DNA of 64,000 bases, taken from positions 110,040,219 through 110,104,218 of the forward strand of contig OX457024.1 in assembly GCA_949752745.1 (NCBI GenBank), written 5' to 3'. Under the pieces are notes generated by a model. It made no database searches, was not told the origin of the DNA, and saw nothing but the letters and a program-made list of their open reading frames with translations. This stretch comes from Protula sp. h YS-2021 (lineage: Eukaryota > Annelida > Polychaeta > Sabellida > Serpulidae). Made by a program: the position numbers and the translations under genes. This document shows, piece after piece, positions 1-12,249 of the stretch (positions are counted from its first letter, which is position 1; every line of letters begins with the position of its first letter).

Positions 1-585
1 CCCGTTTCTGTATTCTAGCAGGAAGCCCCCGTCAATGTATTCTAGCAGGAGGCCCCTGCACATGTATTGTAGGAGGAGGCCCCCGCCCCTGTATTGTAGC
101 AGGATGTCCCCGCCACTGTATTGTAGCAGGAGGCCCCCGCCCCTGTATTCTAGCAGGAGGGTCCGTCCCTGTATTGTAGCAGGAGGCCCCCGCCCCTGTT
201 TTCCAGCAGAGGGTCCCGGCTTTGTATTTTAGCAGTAGGCCCTCGTACCTGTACTCTAGCAAGAGCAACCGCCAATGTATTCTAGAAGGAGGCCCTCGTC
301 CCTGTATTCTAGCAGGAAACCATCGTCCCTATGTTCTAGCAGGAGGCCCAAGCCCCTGTATTCTAGCAGGAGGCCCTCGCCTCTGTATTCTAGCAAGACG
401 CCCCCGCCCCTGCATTCTTGCAGGAAGCCCCCGCCCCTGTATTCTAGCAGGAGACCCAAGCCAATGTATTCTAGCAGGAGGCCCCGCCCCTGTATTCCAG
501 TAGGAGGCCCAAGCCCCTGCATTCTAGCAGGAGACCCAAGCCAATGTATTCTAGCAGGAGGCCCTGTTATGAATGAGTGCGTTAA
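1..585. repeat. GC-rich minisatellite, inner TIR array of a Polinton
   Basis: About 22 diverged copies of a roughly 25-bp unit that alternates a TGTATTCTAGCAGGA core with a C-rich tract (GGCCCCCGCCCC type). Open frames run through it on both strands, but they only translate the repeat and are not genes. It lies just inside a Polinton end (640-1153). The two other Polintons here also carry tandem arrays with C/G runs inside their ends, so this is probably the inner TIR array of an element that continues off the left edge. Confidence 0.8.
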
Positions 586-639
586 GGCCGGGGGGGGGGG
601 GTCTTAAGGTATGATAGACAGATGGTAGAGGGACGTCTC

Positions 640-1153
640 CTAGGGGTCTGACGTCATTCTGGCGTCATTATGACGTCACAAGTTGCGTGGAACACCCATG
701 GGTTTTCTGGACCAATAGAATGTTCAAGAAAAAAGTGGCGTTGAACTCTGGTTTCCTCACGATAGATAGATGGTAGAAGGGTCGTCTCCTAGCGGTTTGA
801 CGTCAGTATGATGTCAAAAAGTGGTCTGGAAATCTTGTAAGGGTTAGGGTTAGGGTCACATGACCGATGATTGACAGATCACGTGACTGATGATGATTGA
901 CAGGTCACGTGACTAATGGCGTCATGATGATTGACAGGTGACTTAGGGTTATGCTGCTTAGGACTGTCTTAGTATGATGTCATGACGTCATAACGTCATT
1001 ATGACGTCATGATAACGTCATGATGACGTCATTGACACGGGCGCGCGCTCTATCAATTACCCTCTGTTCCAGAACACAAATGCGAATTCTGGAACACCCT
1101 ATGACGCCATTATGACGTCACTTCCTGTTCCTGTTCACTTCCTGTTCCCTACT
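640..1153. mobile_element. Right terminal region of a Polinton truncated by the window edge
   Basis: The segment ends in ...CCCTACT at 1153. Read inward this is AGTAGGG, matching the AGTAG starts of the other two elements (AGTAGTGTG and AGTAGTTGA). It shares with the right TIR of the element at 54692-58433 the blocks TGACGTCATTGACACGGGCG, CCAGAACACAA and TGACGTCACTTCCTGT in the same order. It is rich in TGACGTCA palindromes and TCACGTGAC / GATTGACAGGTCA repeats. A segment beginning GATAGA(C/T)AGATGGTAGA is present twice (about 613 and 761). A short (TTAGGG)n-like run near 840 is internal, not a telomere. The partner end and target duplication lie outside the window. Confidence 0.75.
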
Positions 1154-2097
1154 AAAAACGCGGAGAAAAAGGGCTTATTTTGAGGCCAGACCAATAGTTT
1201 TCATTTAGCACCCCATTAAAAAGGCCCAGAACTGCACTCCATGTTTGGTTACAAAAGGGGGTATTAGTTCAATATGTTGAGGGGTCGTTTTGAAAAGTCA
1301 TGGACACGAGTTTCAATGCCTCACGTATACGCATCGTAACACATGTTGCCCGCTTAGAAAAAATAATCTTATTGAGCGGAAAAAGCAGTAATATAATTGT
1401 TTTTTTTTTTTTAAGACGGATCTAAAATCACATAGGACAGCCCTATGCAAAATCATTTTCACGAAATGATAGGCTGTGATGGAACAGTTCTCATCATATC
1501 CCGGTGTCTTCAGAGAAGATGGGGATTCCGCACCTTCACGTCTCTGCTCTAGTTTTTCACCACATAGGCTTTAAATCACGCTTTTGCTCACCATCGCCAC
1601 AAACACAGGCGTAGGAAGACATTTTCTCTTCCAAAAAAGTAGGGCATGAGACTAGAGAAAGAGCGCAGAGTACTTAATGAAAATACCCCCCCCCCCCCCC
1701 CCTCCTCTCTCTCCACCGCTTTTTAACATTCCACAGTGAAATTTTCAGGTTTGTGGGCTTTTAATTGAAGTGGAATATTTTTTTGAAGGTTGCCGGGTGG
1801 CATTTTCGCAATAGTGGTAAGGGGTAAAAAGGGGTAACTTTTTGGCTTTCTGTAATCACATAAAAATCCAAAGGCACGCAATCAATGCATGATTTATATA
1901 TTCAAATAACAGCATACATGCCATTGATGACAACGACCTCGTACCGAAATAATTAAAATATTTCAGTGGGAATGGTAGTTATAGGAGAAACAACCCTGAT
2001 TAGGCATTTCACGTCAATAACATATTGCACTTGTAAAAATTATTATCTAGTCCTTGGTAAGTTGTGATTATAGCTTGCTGTAGATGAGAAAAAAAAT

Positions 2098-2184
<87 letters not shown>

Positions 2185-2440
2185 GAAAAAACAATGCTAA
2201 AGAAAGTTTTCTATAAAGAATTAAAATATGTGGAAATTTCTCAAATATGGGACGTGAATAGATCGGGTGACGTCATAATAGAGGCACCTGCCCTTGTTCA
2301 TAGAAAATGGTAATGTTGTCGACAGAAAATATTAGTATCATTCCCACGATAGTTTATAGAAAATTTTGACGTCATAGACTGGGATTTGTAGAAAATATTG
2401 ATCTCAATGGATGAAATGCAAGGATTTTAGGAAATATTGA
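1154..2440. other. Intergenic DNA with simple repeats
   Basis: No gene is recognised. The stretch holds a T-run near 1400, a C-run at 1686-1702 and a perfect (GA)n microsatellite of about 80 bp at 2101-2180. The minus-strand frame through the (GA)n tract only translates the dinucleotide repeat. Confidence 0.6.
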
Positions 2441-2880
2441 TGTTATAGGATTACATACAAGTGTGTATAGACAATGTTGATGTCATAGGATTACATACAA
2501 GTGTGTATAGACAATGTTGATGTCATAGGATTACATACAAGTGTGTATAGACAATGTTGATGTCATAGGATTACATACAAGTGTGTATAGACAATGTTGA
2601 TGTCATAGGATTACATACAAGTGTGTATAGACAATGTTGATGTCATAGGATTACATACAAGTGTGTATAGACAATGTTGATGTCATCGGATTACATACAA
2701 GTGTGTATAGACAATGTTGATGTCATAGGATTACATACAAGTGTGTATAGACAATGTTGATGTCATAGGATTACATACAAGTGTGTATAGACAATGTTGA
2801 TGTCATAGGATTACATACAAGTGTGTATAGACAATGTTGATGTCATAGGATTACATACAAGTGTGTATAGAATATGTTGA
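2441..2880. repeat. 40-bp tandem repeat, about 11 copies
   Basis: The unit begins GTGTGTATAGACAATGTTGA and has a strict 40-bp period, so copies align exactly in a 60-column layout. Copies are nearly identical (for example one A-to-C change near 2687) until the last, diverged copy. No spacer variation, so not CRISPR-like. Confidence 0.95.
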
Positions 2881-3185
2881 TGCCATAGGACACAGATCTG
2901 TAGAAAGTATTGCCATCGTAAAGTTTCTGGAGAATTGGATCAAGCATAAACTGAACGAAAACCACAATTTGATCGATAAATCAAGTACTAGAATTTGAAT
3001 AGAATCTGACCAAACACAATAATTTTTAAAAGGGCTTAGATTGGACCCAATTTATAAATAACCCTATATAATTAAATAAATAATAAATAATCTAAGGAAT
3101 GTGTTGAAAACTTACATTTTCGCCTGGGACTAATTTCTGGATTTAAACAAAAATTATTTTCAACGTAGAAACATGTAAGAGAAAC

Positions 3186-3512
3186 CCCATTGAATTGCAA
3201 TTGTGTACACATTGAACTGGTTTTGCGTCAGTATCGAAAACCTATTGAATTGCAATTGTATGGACGTTGAAATGGTTTTGCGTCAGTATCGAAGACCTAT
3301 TGAATTGCAATTGTATGGACATTGAACTGGTTTTGCGTCAGTATCGAAGGTCTATTGAATTGCAATTGTATGGACATTGAACTGGTTTTGTGTCAGTATC
3401 GAAGACCTATTGAATTGCAATTGTATGGACATTGAACTGGTTTTGCGTCAGTATCGAAGACCTATTGAATTGCAATTGTATGGACATTGAACTGGTTTTG
3501 TGTCAGTATCGA
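3186..3512. repeat. 55-bp tandem repeat, six copies
   Basis: The unit starts ATTGAATTGCAATTGTATGG and ends near CAGTATCGAAGACCT. Copies differ by a few substitutions. The array ends about 100 bp upstream of the start codon at 3616, so it lies in the likely promoter region of the sulfotransferase-like gene. A regulatory role is not shown. Confidence 0.9.
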
Positions 3513-3615
3513 CTTCAGTCTTGAAAATGTATTGCAAAAGACAATTAAATTAACATTTTATGAACATTGACATGGTGAAATAGTTTCACAGCAGACCTGG
3601 ATCACAGTATAAAAA

Positions 3616-4033
3616 ATGCAACAAAGAAGATTGGTGTTCCTTTTCTGTGCTGTGGCTTTGATTAGCTATTGGTTCATTTCTTCTAATTCTACACTGAAAA
3701 TTCATGAAATATTGACTCCTTTATCAGAAAGAGAGAAAACAAACAGTTTGCAAAGAGTACAAATGTCTGAACATTTTGAACAATTATTAAAACATGCCCA
3801 GACGTCAGAGCGTGTCTTTTATAACCGCGCGTCTAAGTGTGGAAGCATGACAGTTGTTAGTATGATTCGTGCAGTGGCCAAACTAAATCATTTCAATTTC
3901 AGCAAGAATTACGCCCATATTGGCAGATTCCTGAATGACTCTATGCAGGTAGGAACGGCTAACATTCTAAGTATTCATTAGACTTAGATTAGTAGTAGTA
4001 GTAGTAGTAGTATTAGTATTAGTATTATTATTA

Positions 4034-4071
<38 letters not shown>

Positions 4072-7000
4072 AGAGGTTAACCTGTATTTCTAGATGTGAA
4101 TTCTACACTTGTTATATTCCTTTCATTTTGCCATATCGGGTTTGCTTTACGGCTTCGCCCTCCCCCCCCCCCCCCTCTAACAAAATTGAACGTTCCTGTA
4201 CATTTTGACTTTTCATCTACTGCAGGTTTTCGTTGAATGTATAAGTCTACATGGCAGGAATCGGGGCATAGGGAAAAAAATTACCGGAGTCTATCTTTTG
4301 CAGTTGCCTAAATTTCTTTGCCGATTTTTGCGACGTCTGCATAAATCGTCGATTTTCCGAAATTTATGCAGCGTTGCATCAAAGATTTTAATTAAGGGTC
4401 GGAAAAAATTGAGTTTCCGACTTTGAAAAGCAACTAAAGAGCGTTTTTATGTAACGGCTGTTAGCGACATTGAGCAGACGTTGATCTATGGTCGTGATGA
4501 ATCACAACCAAATCAGAACTAGATTTAATCTTGCAAAAGTTTTTTTTTCTGTTTTTCCTTTCTTTTTGTGAGCAAAATCATCGTCTTCGCATGGTTTCTC
4601 ATCCACTGTCTATTCAATGTTGTGTCAAAAATGTTGGTCTGTGGTCGCCACCAATCAAAAATGTTGGTCTGCGGTCGCCACCAATCAAAAATGTTGGTCT
4701 GCGGTCGCCACCAATCAAAAATGTTGGTCTGTGGTCGCCACCAATCAAAAATGTTGGTCTGCGGTCGCCACCAATCAAAAATGTTGGTCTGCGGTCGCCA
4801 CCAATCAAAAATGTTGGTCTGTGGTCGCCACCAATCAAAAATGTTGGTCTGCGGTCGCCACCAATCAAAAATGTTGGTCTGCGGTCGCCACCAATCAAAA
4901 ATAACTTACAAACAGTTTTGATCTTGCGCTTAGGCCTGGGTCACTGGCGCAACCTCAAATCGACGTTTTATCGACGTCAAAATGTTTACTGTGATAAAGC
5001 GTATAAAAGGCCATGTTGCGTAGAGTTTTGATGCAACTACCAGTTATGCATGACTTTTTACAAAGATTTAGCAACAATTCTGAAAGGATATTCAATCCCA
5101 TTTTTCTCGCCCCAAGTATCAGTTTTGCTACTCAATAACGAAAACAGTCTAGTTTTTTATGTTATTGTTGTATATTTATGCATCGGTCAAGACAATCTTC
5201 AAAGCATTCAGTTTACTGATACGCTCTTAACTATTATGGTACTCCAGCTTTCAACAAAAAATATCTTATTGGTTAAGCTGTCATATTAGCCCACCGAGTA
5301 ATGGCGGGTATTTTAACTTTGTTTTTAGATATTTTCTGTATTCTGATTTTTTGTTTTGGGGCAACGAATTCATCTTGTTCTAGTTGCAAGTACAACATGA
5401 CACCAGCTTTATAGCTGGTTGAGATACAAAAAAAAATGACAAAATTATTTCAATGTATGTTTCTATATAAACCTATTGAGTGTGACTATTGATGTCGCAA
5501 GGTGTCGTGGATACTCCAGATGGTATTTATTATGGCTGTAATGTGGAGGTACACAATGCATTCTACTGGTGTAAATCCAGCTGCAACATAGGAATGTATC
5601 TCTGGCAGTATACTTTATACGAATGCGCTCAACTGCAGCATGCTACATGAAAATGTGCCCCATCGCAGTAATTTACATGTGAATGTGCCCCTGTAGTATG
5701 CTACATTTAAACGTGCCTCCTCCTGTACTAATCTACACGTGAATGTGCCCCCCTCCCACTGCAGAATACTATGTGAAAGTGTCCTTGTCAGTACGCTGCA
5801 TTTATAATGCTATAATACGAATATTGCTTTTGTGTCGCAGTTTAATCTTGTGGAGCATGTCAGTGGCTTACAGCCCCCTGCAGTCTACGACAGGCACGTA
5901 TATTACACGGATTTCACGCAGTAAGTACAACACCATAAAATATCACAGGAATATAATCAAACAGGAAAAACTTCAATTCTAAGTCTGTATTTTAAAGTTT
6001 TTGATTTAGACCAAGCCTCTTAGAATAAAACAGAATGTTCTCTTTATTCAAATTCTGTACTTAAATATAGAGAATTTATACTTTTTACTTGTTTAAGCAA
6101 CATCTGGCTAATTTATGAGTCTGTTTTTTTTCACGCAGTTCTTTGTCTATAGCACGATCGTGATTTTTGCTGACCCTACTTTGTTTGTGTGTTGGGCCAT
6201 AGAATATTACCCAATTAATGTGCTTCCTGTTTAGCATTATCTTTACATAATAAACAAGCCTTAAGTTTATCTTTGGTAAAACAGGTGCAATAGTTCGAAC
6301 TTCAATTGTTTTGGCCTACGATTTCTTCGTTGAAGCCAAAGCATCCAGTTCCGTCATAACTTGTACTTTTGCTCTGACTTCCAAAATTAGCAGTCTTTGA
6401 AAGAAACCTATAAGAAAAATAAATTGAAGGGGTCCATGCATAAACCTGATAACTGCAGTTATCAGCAGTGGAGAAAAACGCTTTTAAAGCTTGAAAGTTT
6501 AGTAACAAACATAGGTTTTTCCCATCGCCTTTTCCTAAAAATGCCCACTTCTAATCGGTTTTGAGGTGTAAGACTTACATATGTGATAGAACAGAGGCCA
6601 AGAAAAACTGTGGTGGTAACAGTGCATTTTCCTGATAAGTGGAGTTATTAAGTTTCTGCACGGACCCCTTCATTTGTAATTTGACGTTCTCTTTAGCGAG
6701 TTTCCCAATACTGTAATGGGCCTGTGTATGATTGAACATAATGGTATCGTATGATCACGTGACCAGAAAACGTACTAAAGCTCTTCGTGAAAAAATGAAT
6801 GCTATCACACATTACTTTAAGAACTTGTCACAGGCTATGTCTTAAAAACTGCTTGATAACAACTAGTCTAGGACCATTACGAAACAAGACAGTTCTTAAA
6901 CTACGTCCCGAAACGGATTATTTCTCATAAAGCGTCCCTAAAAGGCACGGTTCTTATGCTGCATCACAAAGCCACCCAATAGTGATGCTACGTCACAGCG

Positions 7001-10000
7001 CGAGTTCTGACCCTGCGTCACAAAAAAGACGCAATCGTCACGCTACATCAAAAAGCGACTCAGTTCTTACGCGGTATGACAAAGTAACGCAACAGTCAAC
7101 GCTACGCCACTAAACAACACAGTTTTACCTTGTCTATGTATTTTGTTTTGCTTTTAGGTTCAATAAAAGTAATCCTGTATATATAAATGTTATACGAGAT
7201 CCAGTTGAAAGATTTATTTCTCAGTTTTATTTCGACAAAAGGCTATGCAAAACTGATGACTGCAGAAACGAGGTAAAAATAGACTTAATATGATTATGAA
7301 AATAAAAGGAAACTAGTTATTATTAAGTATTAAGTTTGCTATTTGATGAATGCCAGTAAAACTACCACCTTAAATATGTCGTTTCCATACAATTTTTCTG
7401 TTTTAATGCGGCTAAAATTGCTAAAAAGTGAGTTTATATATTATTTTGACTACCTTACCATTTTACTTTTATAGAACGTAGCTATTTTTAATCACACCCT
7501 GCTTGTGTAATGCGTATAATGTCCACCAACAAAACAGATATTTTAGACCTGAAGGACATCATTTTCTAATTATGTTCGACCTTGGAACCCAGTAAAGTAT
7601 ACCGTGTGTATTTGAGACATTGAGTGATTTTGTCGCTAAAATACAGGTGTACAGAATGGACAGGTTAAATATTTTTGGCATATATTAAACGCGAATTGAT
7701 GTTTTTACATTCCTTTTTCAACGGATGTGTTAGAAAGACTATATTTTCTCACATAGACTCAGAAAGACTATATTTTCTGACATAGACTCATCTTATTTGA
7801 AAAGTTTAGATTTGCTACAAATAAAATCATCTGCTTATTTTCAACACATTTATACTTTACTTGATTGCATATTTTCACTATTCTTTAGTTGTTCTTTCCG
7901 TGTTCTCTGTAAAATCCATTCATTCCATATTTGACCTTTCAAATATAATATTTCTCCATTTGGGTACAAATACAGCAAAAACAGCCCAGAAAACAAATGT
8001 GGATTCATAGAAAAGAAAATAAAAACAACCCACAAATTGACATTCCCATATATTTTTAATCATGTTTTAAAAGTGCACTCACGTAGTCATTATAATTAAA
8101 GTAAACAGATGTGGATTCATCAATTACAACTATCCTCACCTCTGTCACAAGCACTGCCTAATACGATGCACTCATTAGTTATATATACAGACAGTGTGAC
8201 AAACACTGATATTGTGGAACTCCCTTTAAGTTCTCTGTTAAATATTTGTGAAGACAGAAATCTAGCATCAACATTAGACATGTAACTGTCACTGTATTTG
8301 TGAAAAATGTAACAAACTTAATAAAAATGTGCTTAATAGAAAAGTCTTAAAATTGTACAAATCAATGGCTTTTCACAGTAGACAGACACACAATGTCTGC
8401 AGTGTTCACAATAGGTAGTGTCCACTGACAGATTTTAGGAATGCCAACTTACATGCTAGCTGCTTGTTGTGTTCGCTGTGTGACAAAAACTAAAATAACT
8501 AACAAAACACTTATCAGGTTAAATAGGGTAAATAAGGGTAACTGTTGTGCGCATCGATGCAGCAACGTAGTAAGAAAACTAAAAATAAAATCCTTATTTG
8601 TATTTAATTTTTGAATACGCCTTCGTTGCTTCGGATTCTAGCACCAAAATGCTGAATATTAGTGAGGTTTTATATTGTAGACGATTGAGGATTGTATAGC
8701 CAACAGAAGTCCAAAATGTACCTACGTCAATCCACCGCCTGTGAAGAATACCATGTGGGTTCTCGTGCCGTTCTTCTGCGGACATCAGCCATTCTGCATG
8801 TAACTTATTATATGAGTAATTTTTAGCCCCCCCCCCACCCCCCACCTATTCCATCCAGAGCTTTAGTCCATGAGTGTGTTGTTGGTTCTGTCTCGGAGAG
8901 GGGGCATTTGATAGCATGTGTGTTAGCATGCGTGTCCAAAACCAAGGAGAAAGGCAATAATTTTGAGGCAAATTTGTTTAGTAATGTATTAACTTTCATT
9001 CTACACTCCCCATTCCCCATAAAAGGGTGTTTGGTCAAAAAGAAGGGCGTTTGGTCAAAAAGAGGGTGTTATATCAAAATTAGCACTCTGCGAACTCTTC
9101 TACAAAAAGGCTTTGGCGGTTATGATCTATGGTATTTCCAAATACTTGAAAATTACACGCAAAGTTTGTGCTAGGTAGCACGAAAATTTTCCTCGTCTAC
9201 AAAATCCCAAAATGAAAATTTTCAAGCACAAAAATATTGCCAGGTGCACAATCTTGGCGCGTTCTACCATGCTATGTGAAACTTGAAATTTCGACATCGA
9301 CTTCTGAAGATATCCTGTATACTTGATATATAAGTTAATTCTTAGATGACCCAAAATCTAACAAAGTGACGTCAAACGAACTTGAAACTAATTCCATCGT
9401 GTTCACTACATCAAGATCCCCCCAAATCCTAAATCGATCGCCGCGGTCCTATCACGCTTTATACCCAATGCAGCACATCAGCAAACGCACTCGTCCATTC
9501 ATCACCCACCTGAAGGGAAACACTGCACCGAAGGGCGCCACTCGGCACTCACATGCGTCCTGCACCACAACAAACAGTGTGGAGAGGACAAACTGAATCA
9601 CAAGCACGCTCAGAACACTCAAAACGTTTGAACACGATATTCTGACACAAAAATGGTAGCACGTTGCTACTTGAGCACCCCCCTCCACCCACCCAAGGAT
9701 TTTCTCTATCCGTCCATCGCTGGCTTTTGCGTCCACATTGAAGATCCATTTCCTGTGGTACGAGGTATAAAGATGACCTACGTGGTGTTTTCCTGTAAGT
9801 CATTTTACTTTGACCTTGACCCAATTTTAAAAGTAACACTGCGAGCAGTTTTCAAGAACTCTTTTACAAGATTAAAGCCTGATGAGAACTTATAGGTTAT
9901 TTTTATATATCTTCTGTCTTGAAATTTGTTTAATTCAGTACATGTTACATCAAAGAATGCTAAACTTCTAAATTGCGATTATTTAGATTTTAATCATTAA

Positions 10001-12249
10001 ACTGTTCAGCATCCTTTCCTTAAAAACAAATGAATGTGATATAAAAACAAACCCTGTTTTGCAATTCAGAGTTCCCGGGAGAGAGGCACTAGAGCTTGCA
10101 AAGAAACATGTCAGAGAAAACTATCTGGTAGTTGGCATTCTAGGAGACTTTCCAACATTTTTCTATATTCTAGAGAAAAGTATGCCTAGGTTTTTTAAGG
10201 GAATACACGAGTTATACGTACGCCGCAGTAAGTTACACCACATAAATATAGTTTTTTATCTCTTCGTTCTAACAGCATATAGCAACCCGCTCTAACAGCA
10301 TATCATGACCCGTTTTAACAGCATATAGCGACCCGTTCTAACAACATAGACTGACCAGTTCTAACAGCATATAGTGACTCGCTCTAACAGAATATCAGGA
10401 AACTTCTACCAGTATATAGTGAGATATTCTAACAACATATAATGGCCAGTTCTAAGAGCATATAATGACCCATTTTAACAGCATATAGTGACCCGTTCTA
10501 AAACTATAGAGTGACACGTTTCCAAATTATATAGCTAACAACTGACTATTGTTATAGTGCTGTGGCGTATTAACCAAGGTTTACATTGAGATGATCTTGC
10601 CTTGTCAACTTAATTGATACTGCTGTTGATACTGTTGTTCATAGTGCTAACCACACTGCTAATGATACTGCTATTGATATTGAATCTTGCCGCGCTTCTA
10701 AGAAAGTAGCATAATGAATCCTGCCGCCCTCGTAAGACAATAGCATATTGAATCTTGCTGCTCTTGTGAGAAAGTAACATAATGAACCTTGCTGCGCTCG
10801 TAAAACAGTAGCATATTGAATCGTAGGGGTTTGTCAGAAAGTAGCACAGTGAATCTCGCTGCGATTGTGAAGAAGTAGTATAATGCACCTTGCCACGTTT
10901 ATAAGAAAGTTACGTAATGAACACTGCCGCACTTGTAAGGAAATAGTCCCCACCGCGTGTGTGTGACAGTAACACAATGAATACTGCCCCACTTGTGAAG
11001 AAGTAGCACAATGACTCCTGCCGCCACAAGACAATAGCATAATGAATTTTGCTGTGCTTGTGAGAAAGTAAAAGTTTGTGTGACACTAGCACAATGAACC
11101 CAACCGTGTTTATAAGAAAATAGTATAATGAATCTTGCCGCGCTTGTAAGAAAGTGGTAAAATAGTAGTGGTAAGAAAGTAGCTTCATGAATCTTGACAC
11201 GCTCGTAAGACAATATAATAATGGCCGCTGCCACCCTTGTGCGAAAGTAGCACAATTAATCTTGCCGCGTTTATAACAAAGTAATATGATGAACATTATC
11301 GCGCTTGTAAGACAGTAGCACAATGAACCCTGTCACGCTTGTAAGAACGTAGCATGTTGAACACTGCCGCGCTTGAAAGAAAAATAGCATGATGAACACT
11401 GACGCGCTTGTAAAAATAGCAAAATGAACCCTATCTCGCCATGTAGGTAAATGACACGGTGGATGTGCTGTTGTACACGAATGGCGCCATGAATCTTACT
11501 TCATTTTTAAACAATCGATAAAATATACCCACCATTTCTTGAGCGGTAGAAGAATATTGCATAAACTAAATGATTCCGATTTTTGTCAAGTGAAGCTATG
11601 AAATTAAATATTTGGGGATATAGAAATGAAAGGAGAAATGGAATGTTTTGGCTGAATTGTGTGGATAATTGTTGTATATATATTTGTAAAATTGCTAAGT
11701 TGAGCTTTGATGTTTTAACCACCTTATCATCTTAATTTTATTGAACACATCTGTTTGTGATTACACCCTACGTATACAATGGATATTATTTCTACATCAA
11801 ACCTAATAATATATAGCTTCGATGAAATATGTATTTTAGAAATGAAACGCATCATTGTATAATTATATTCGACCTTGTTGCATGTAAATCAATAGAGTGA
11901 ACCTTGTGCATATAGGGACAATGAGTGACGGAGGCAGTTTGTCCCTGAAATGTACAGCTTCAGTATAAGAAATAAATATTGCAACACAGAGATCAAAGGA
12001 AGAAACTGAATTGTTATGGTTGAATTATCTTGATAATTCGTCTATAACTTTGCGTGTCAATTCTATTGCTTGACAGAGATGATAGGTGACCAAGTACGTC
12101 ATCAGACGCCACACAAGGCGCCGACTACGCCACAAAGCCGCCAGTACTTGCGAGACAACTTCCGATTGCAGTACGAATTTTACGAATATGTTAAAGAACT
12201 TATGAGCAAAAAATTGAAATTTATTAAGTCATTGAATCAAGGAGCTTAA
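3616..12249 (+). CDS. Heparan sulfate 2-O-sulfotransferase / uronyl 2-sulfotransferase-like, six exons
   Basis: Exons: 3616-3948, 5841-5920, 7158-7272, 8681-8799, 10070-10227, 12077-12249. All introns are GT-AG, every junction keeps phase, and the sum is 978 bp (325 aa plus TAA). Family knowledge: Golgi type II enzymes that move sulfate from PAPS to the 2-O of uronic acids in glycosaminoglycans. Seen: an N-terminal signal anchor (about residues 5-21); a 5'-phosphosulfate loop (KCGSMTV, 74-80); a conserved His in DRHVYYTDF (His130) matching the family catalytic His; a 3'-phosphate loop (NVIRDPVERF, 148-157); a paired-Cys region (TIEDC, FFCGH, near 177-211); AKKHVRENYLVVG and MPRFFKG; and a C-terminal QYEFYEYVK. 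Exon 4 is only 119 bp but restores phase between exons 3 and 5. HS2ST and UST were not separated. Length is close to the family norm (about 350-400), slightly short. Confidence 0.9.
3988..4070. repeat. (TAG)n/(TTA)n trinucleotide microsatellite in intron 1
   Basis: AGTAGTAGT grades into TTATTATTA over about 80 bp, shortly after the exon 1 donor at 3949. Confidence 0.9.
4627..4906. repeat. 30-bp tandem repeat with 90-bp higher-order pattern, in intron 1
   Basis: Nine to ten copies of a 30-bp unit (AAAAATGTTGGTCTGYGGTC plus GCCACCAATC). The only variable base is Y in CTGYGG, which follows T,C,C,T,C,C,T,C,C. The true period is therefore a three-unit, 90-bp block repeated three times. Because 30 is a multiple of 3, several frames stay open, but they are repeat translations inside an intron. 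Confidence 0.95.
5575..5800. repeat. Diverged minisatellite in intron 1
   Basis: Imperfect copies of about 40 bp built around CAGTA..CTACAT.TGAATGTGCCCC. It lies just upstream of exon 2 (5841). Copies are too diverged to count exactly. Confidence 0.6.
6890..7130. repeat. Diverged minisatellite in intron 2
   Basis: About seven diverged copies of a 30-36 bp unit with the shared pattern ACGC(T/G)(A/G)CRTCAC-AAA-GCGAC-CAGTTCTTA. It lies just upstream of exon 3 (7158). Confidence 0.55.
10266..10530. repeat. About 24-bp minisatellite in intron 5
   Basis: Roughly ten imperfect copies of TCTAACAGCATATAGTGACC, directly after exon 5 (donor at 10228). Confidence 0.8.
10670..11450. repeat. About 34-bp minisatellite in intron 5, around 20 copies
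   Basis: Imperfect copies of AATGAAYCTTGCCGCGCTYG followed by TAAGAAAGTAGCAT. Overlapping frames are open on the minus strand only because the unit lacks stops. It sits inside intron 5 of the sulfotransferase-like gene. Confidence 0.85.

Noticed and set aside
32..607. Several overlapping open frames on both strands
   Set aside because: They translate the 25-bp minisatellite; every frame repeats the same short peptide and none has other support.
838..860. Telomere-like (TTAGGG)n
   Set aside because: Only about three units, internal to a Polinton end.
2009..2194. Minus-strand Ser/Leu-repeat protein
   Set aside because: Pure translation of a (GA)n microsatellite.
2441..2880. CRISPR-like regular array
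   Set aside because: Direct tandem 40-bp units without spacers in animal DNA; a minisatellite.
4531..5031. Repeat proteins in three + frames and one - frame
   Set aside because: The 30-bp unit keeps all frames open; the array lies within intron 1 of the sulfotransferase-like gene.
8594..8845. 83-codon minus-strand frame
   Set aside because: Antisense shadow of exon 4 (8681-8799), which has splice signals and family motifs on the + strand.
10610..11323. Four overlapping minus-strand frames rich in Cys/Tyr/Leu
   Set aside because: Translations of the 34-bp minisatellite in intron 5.
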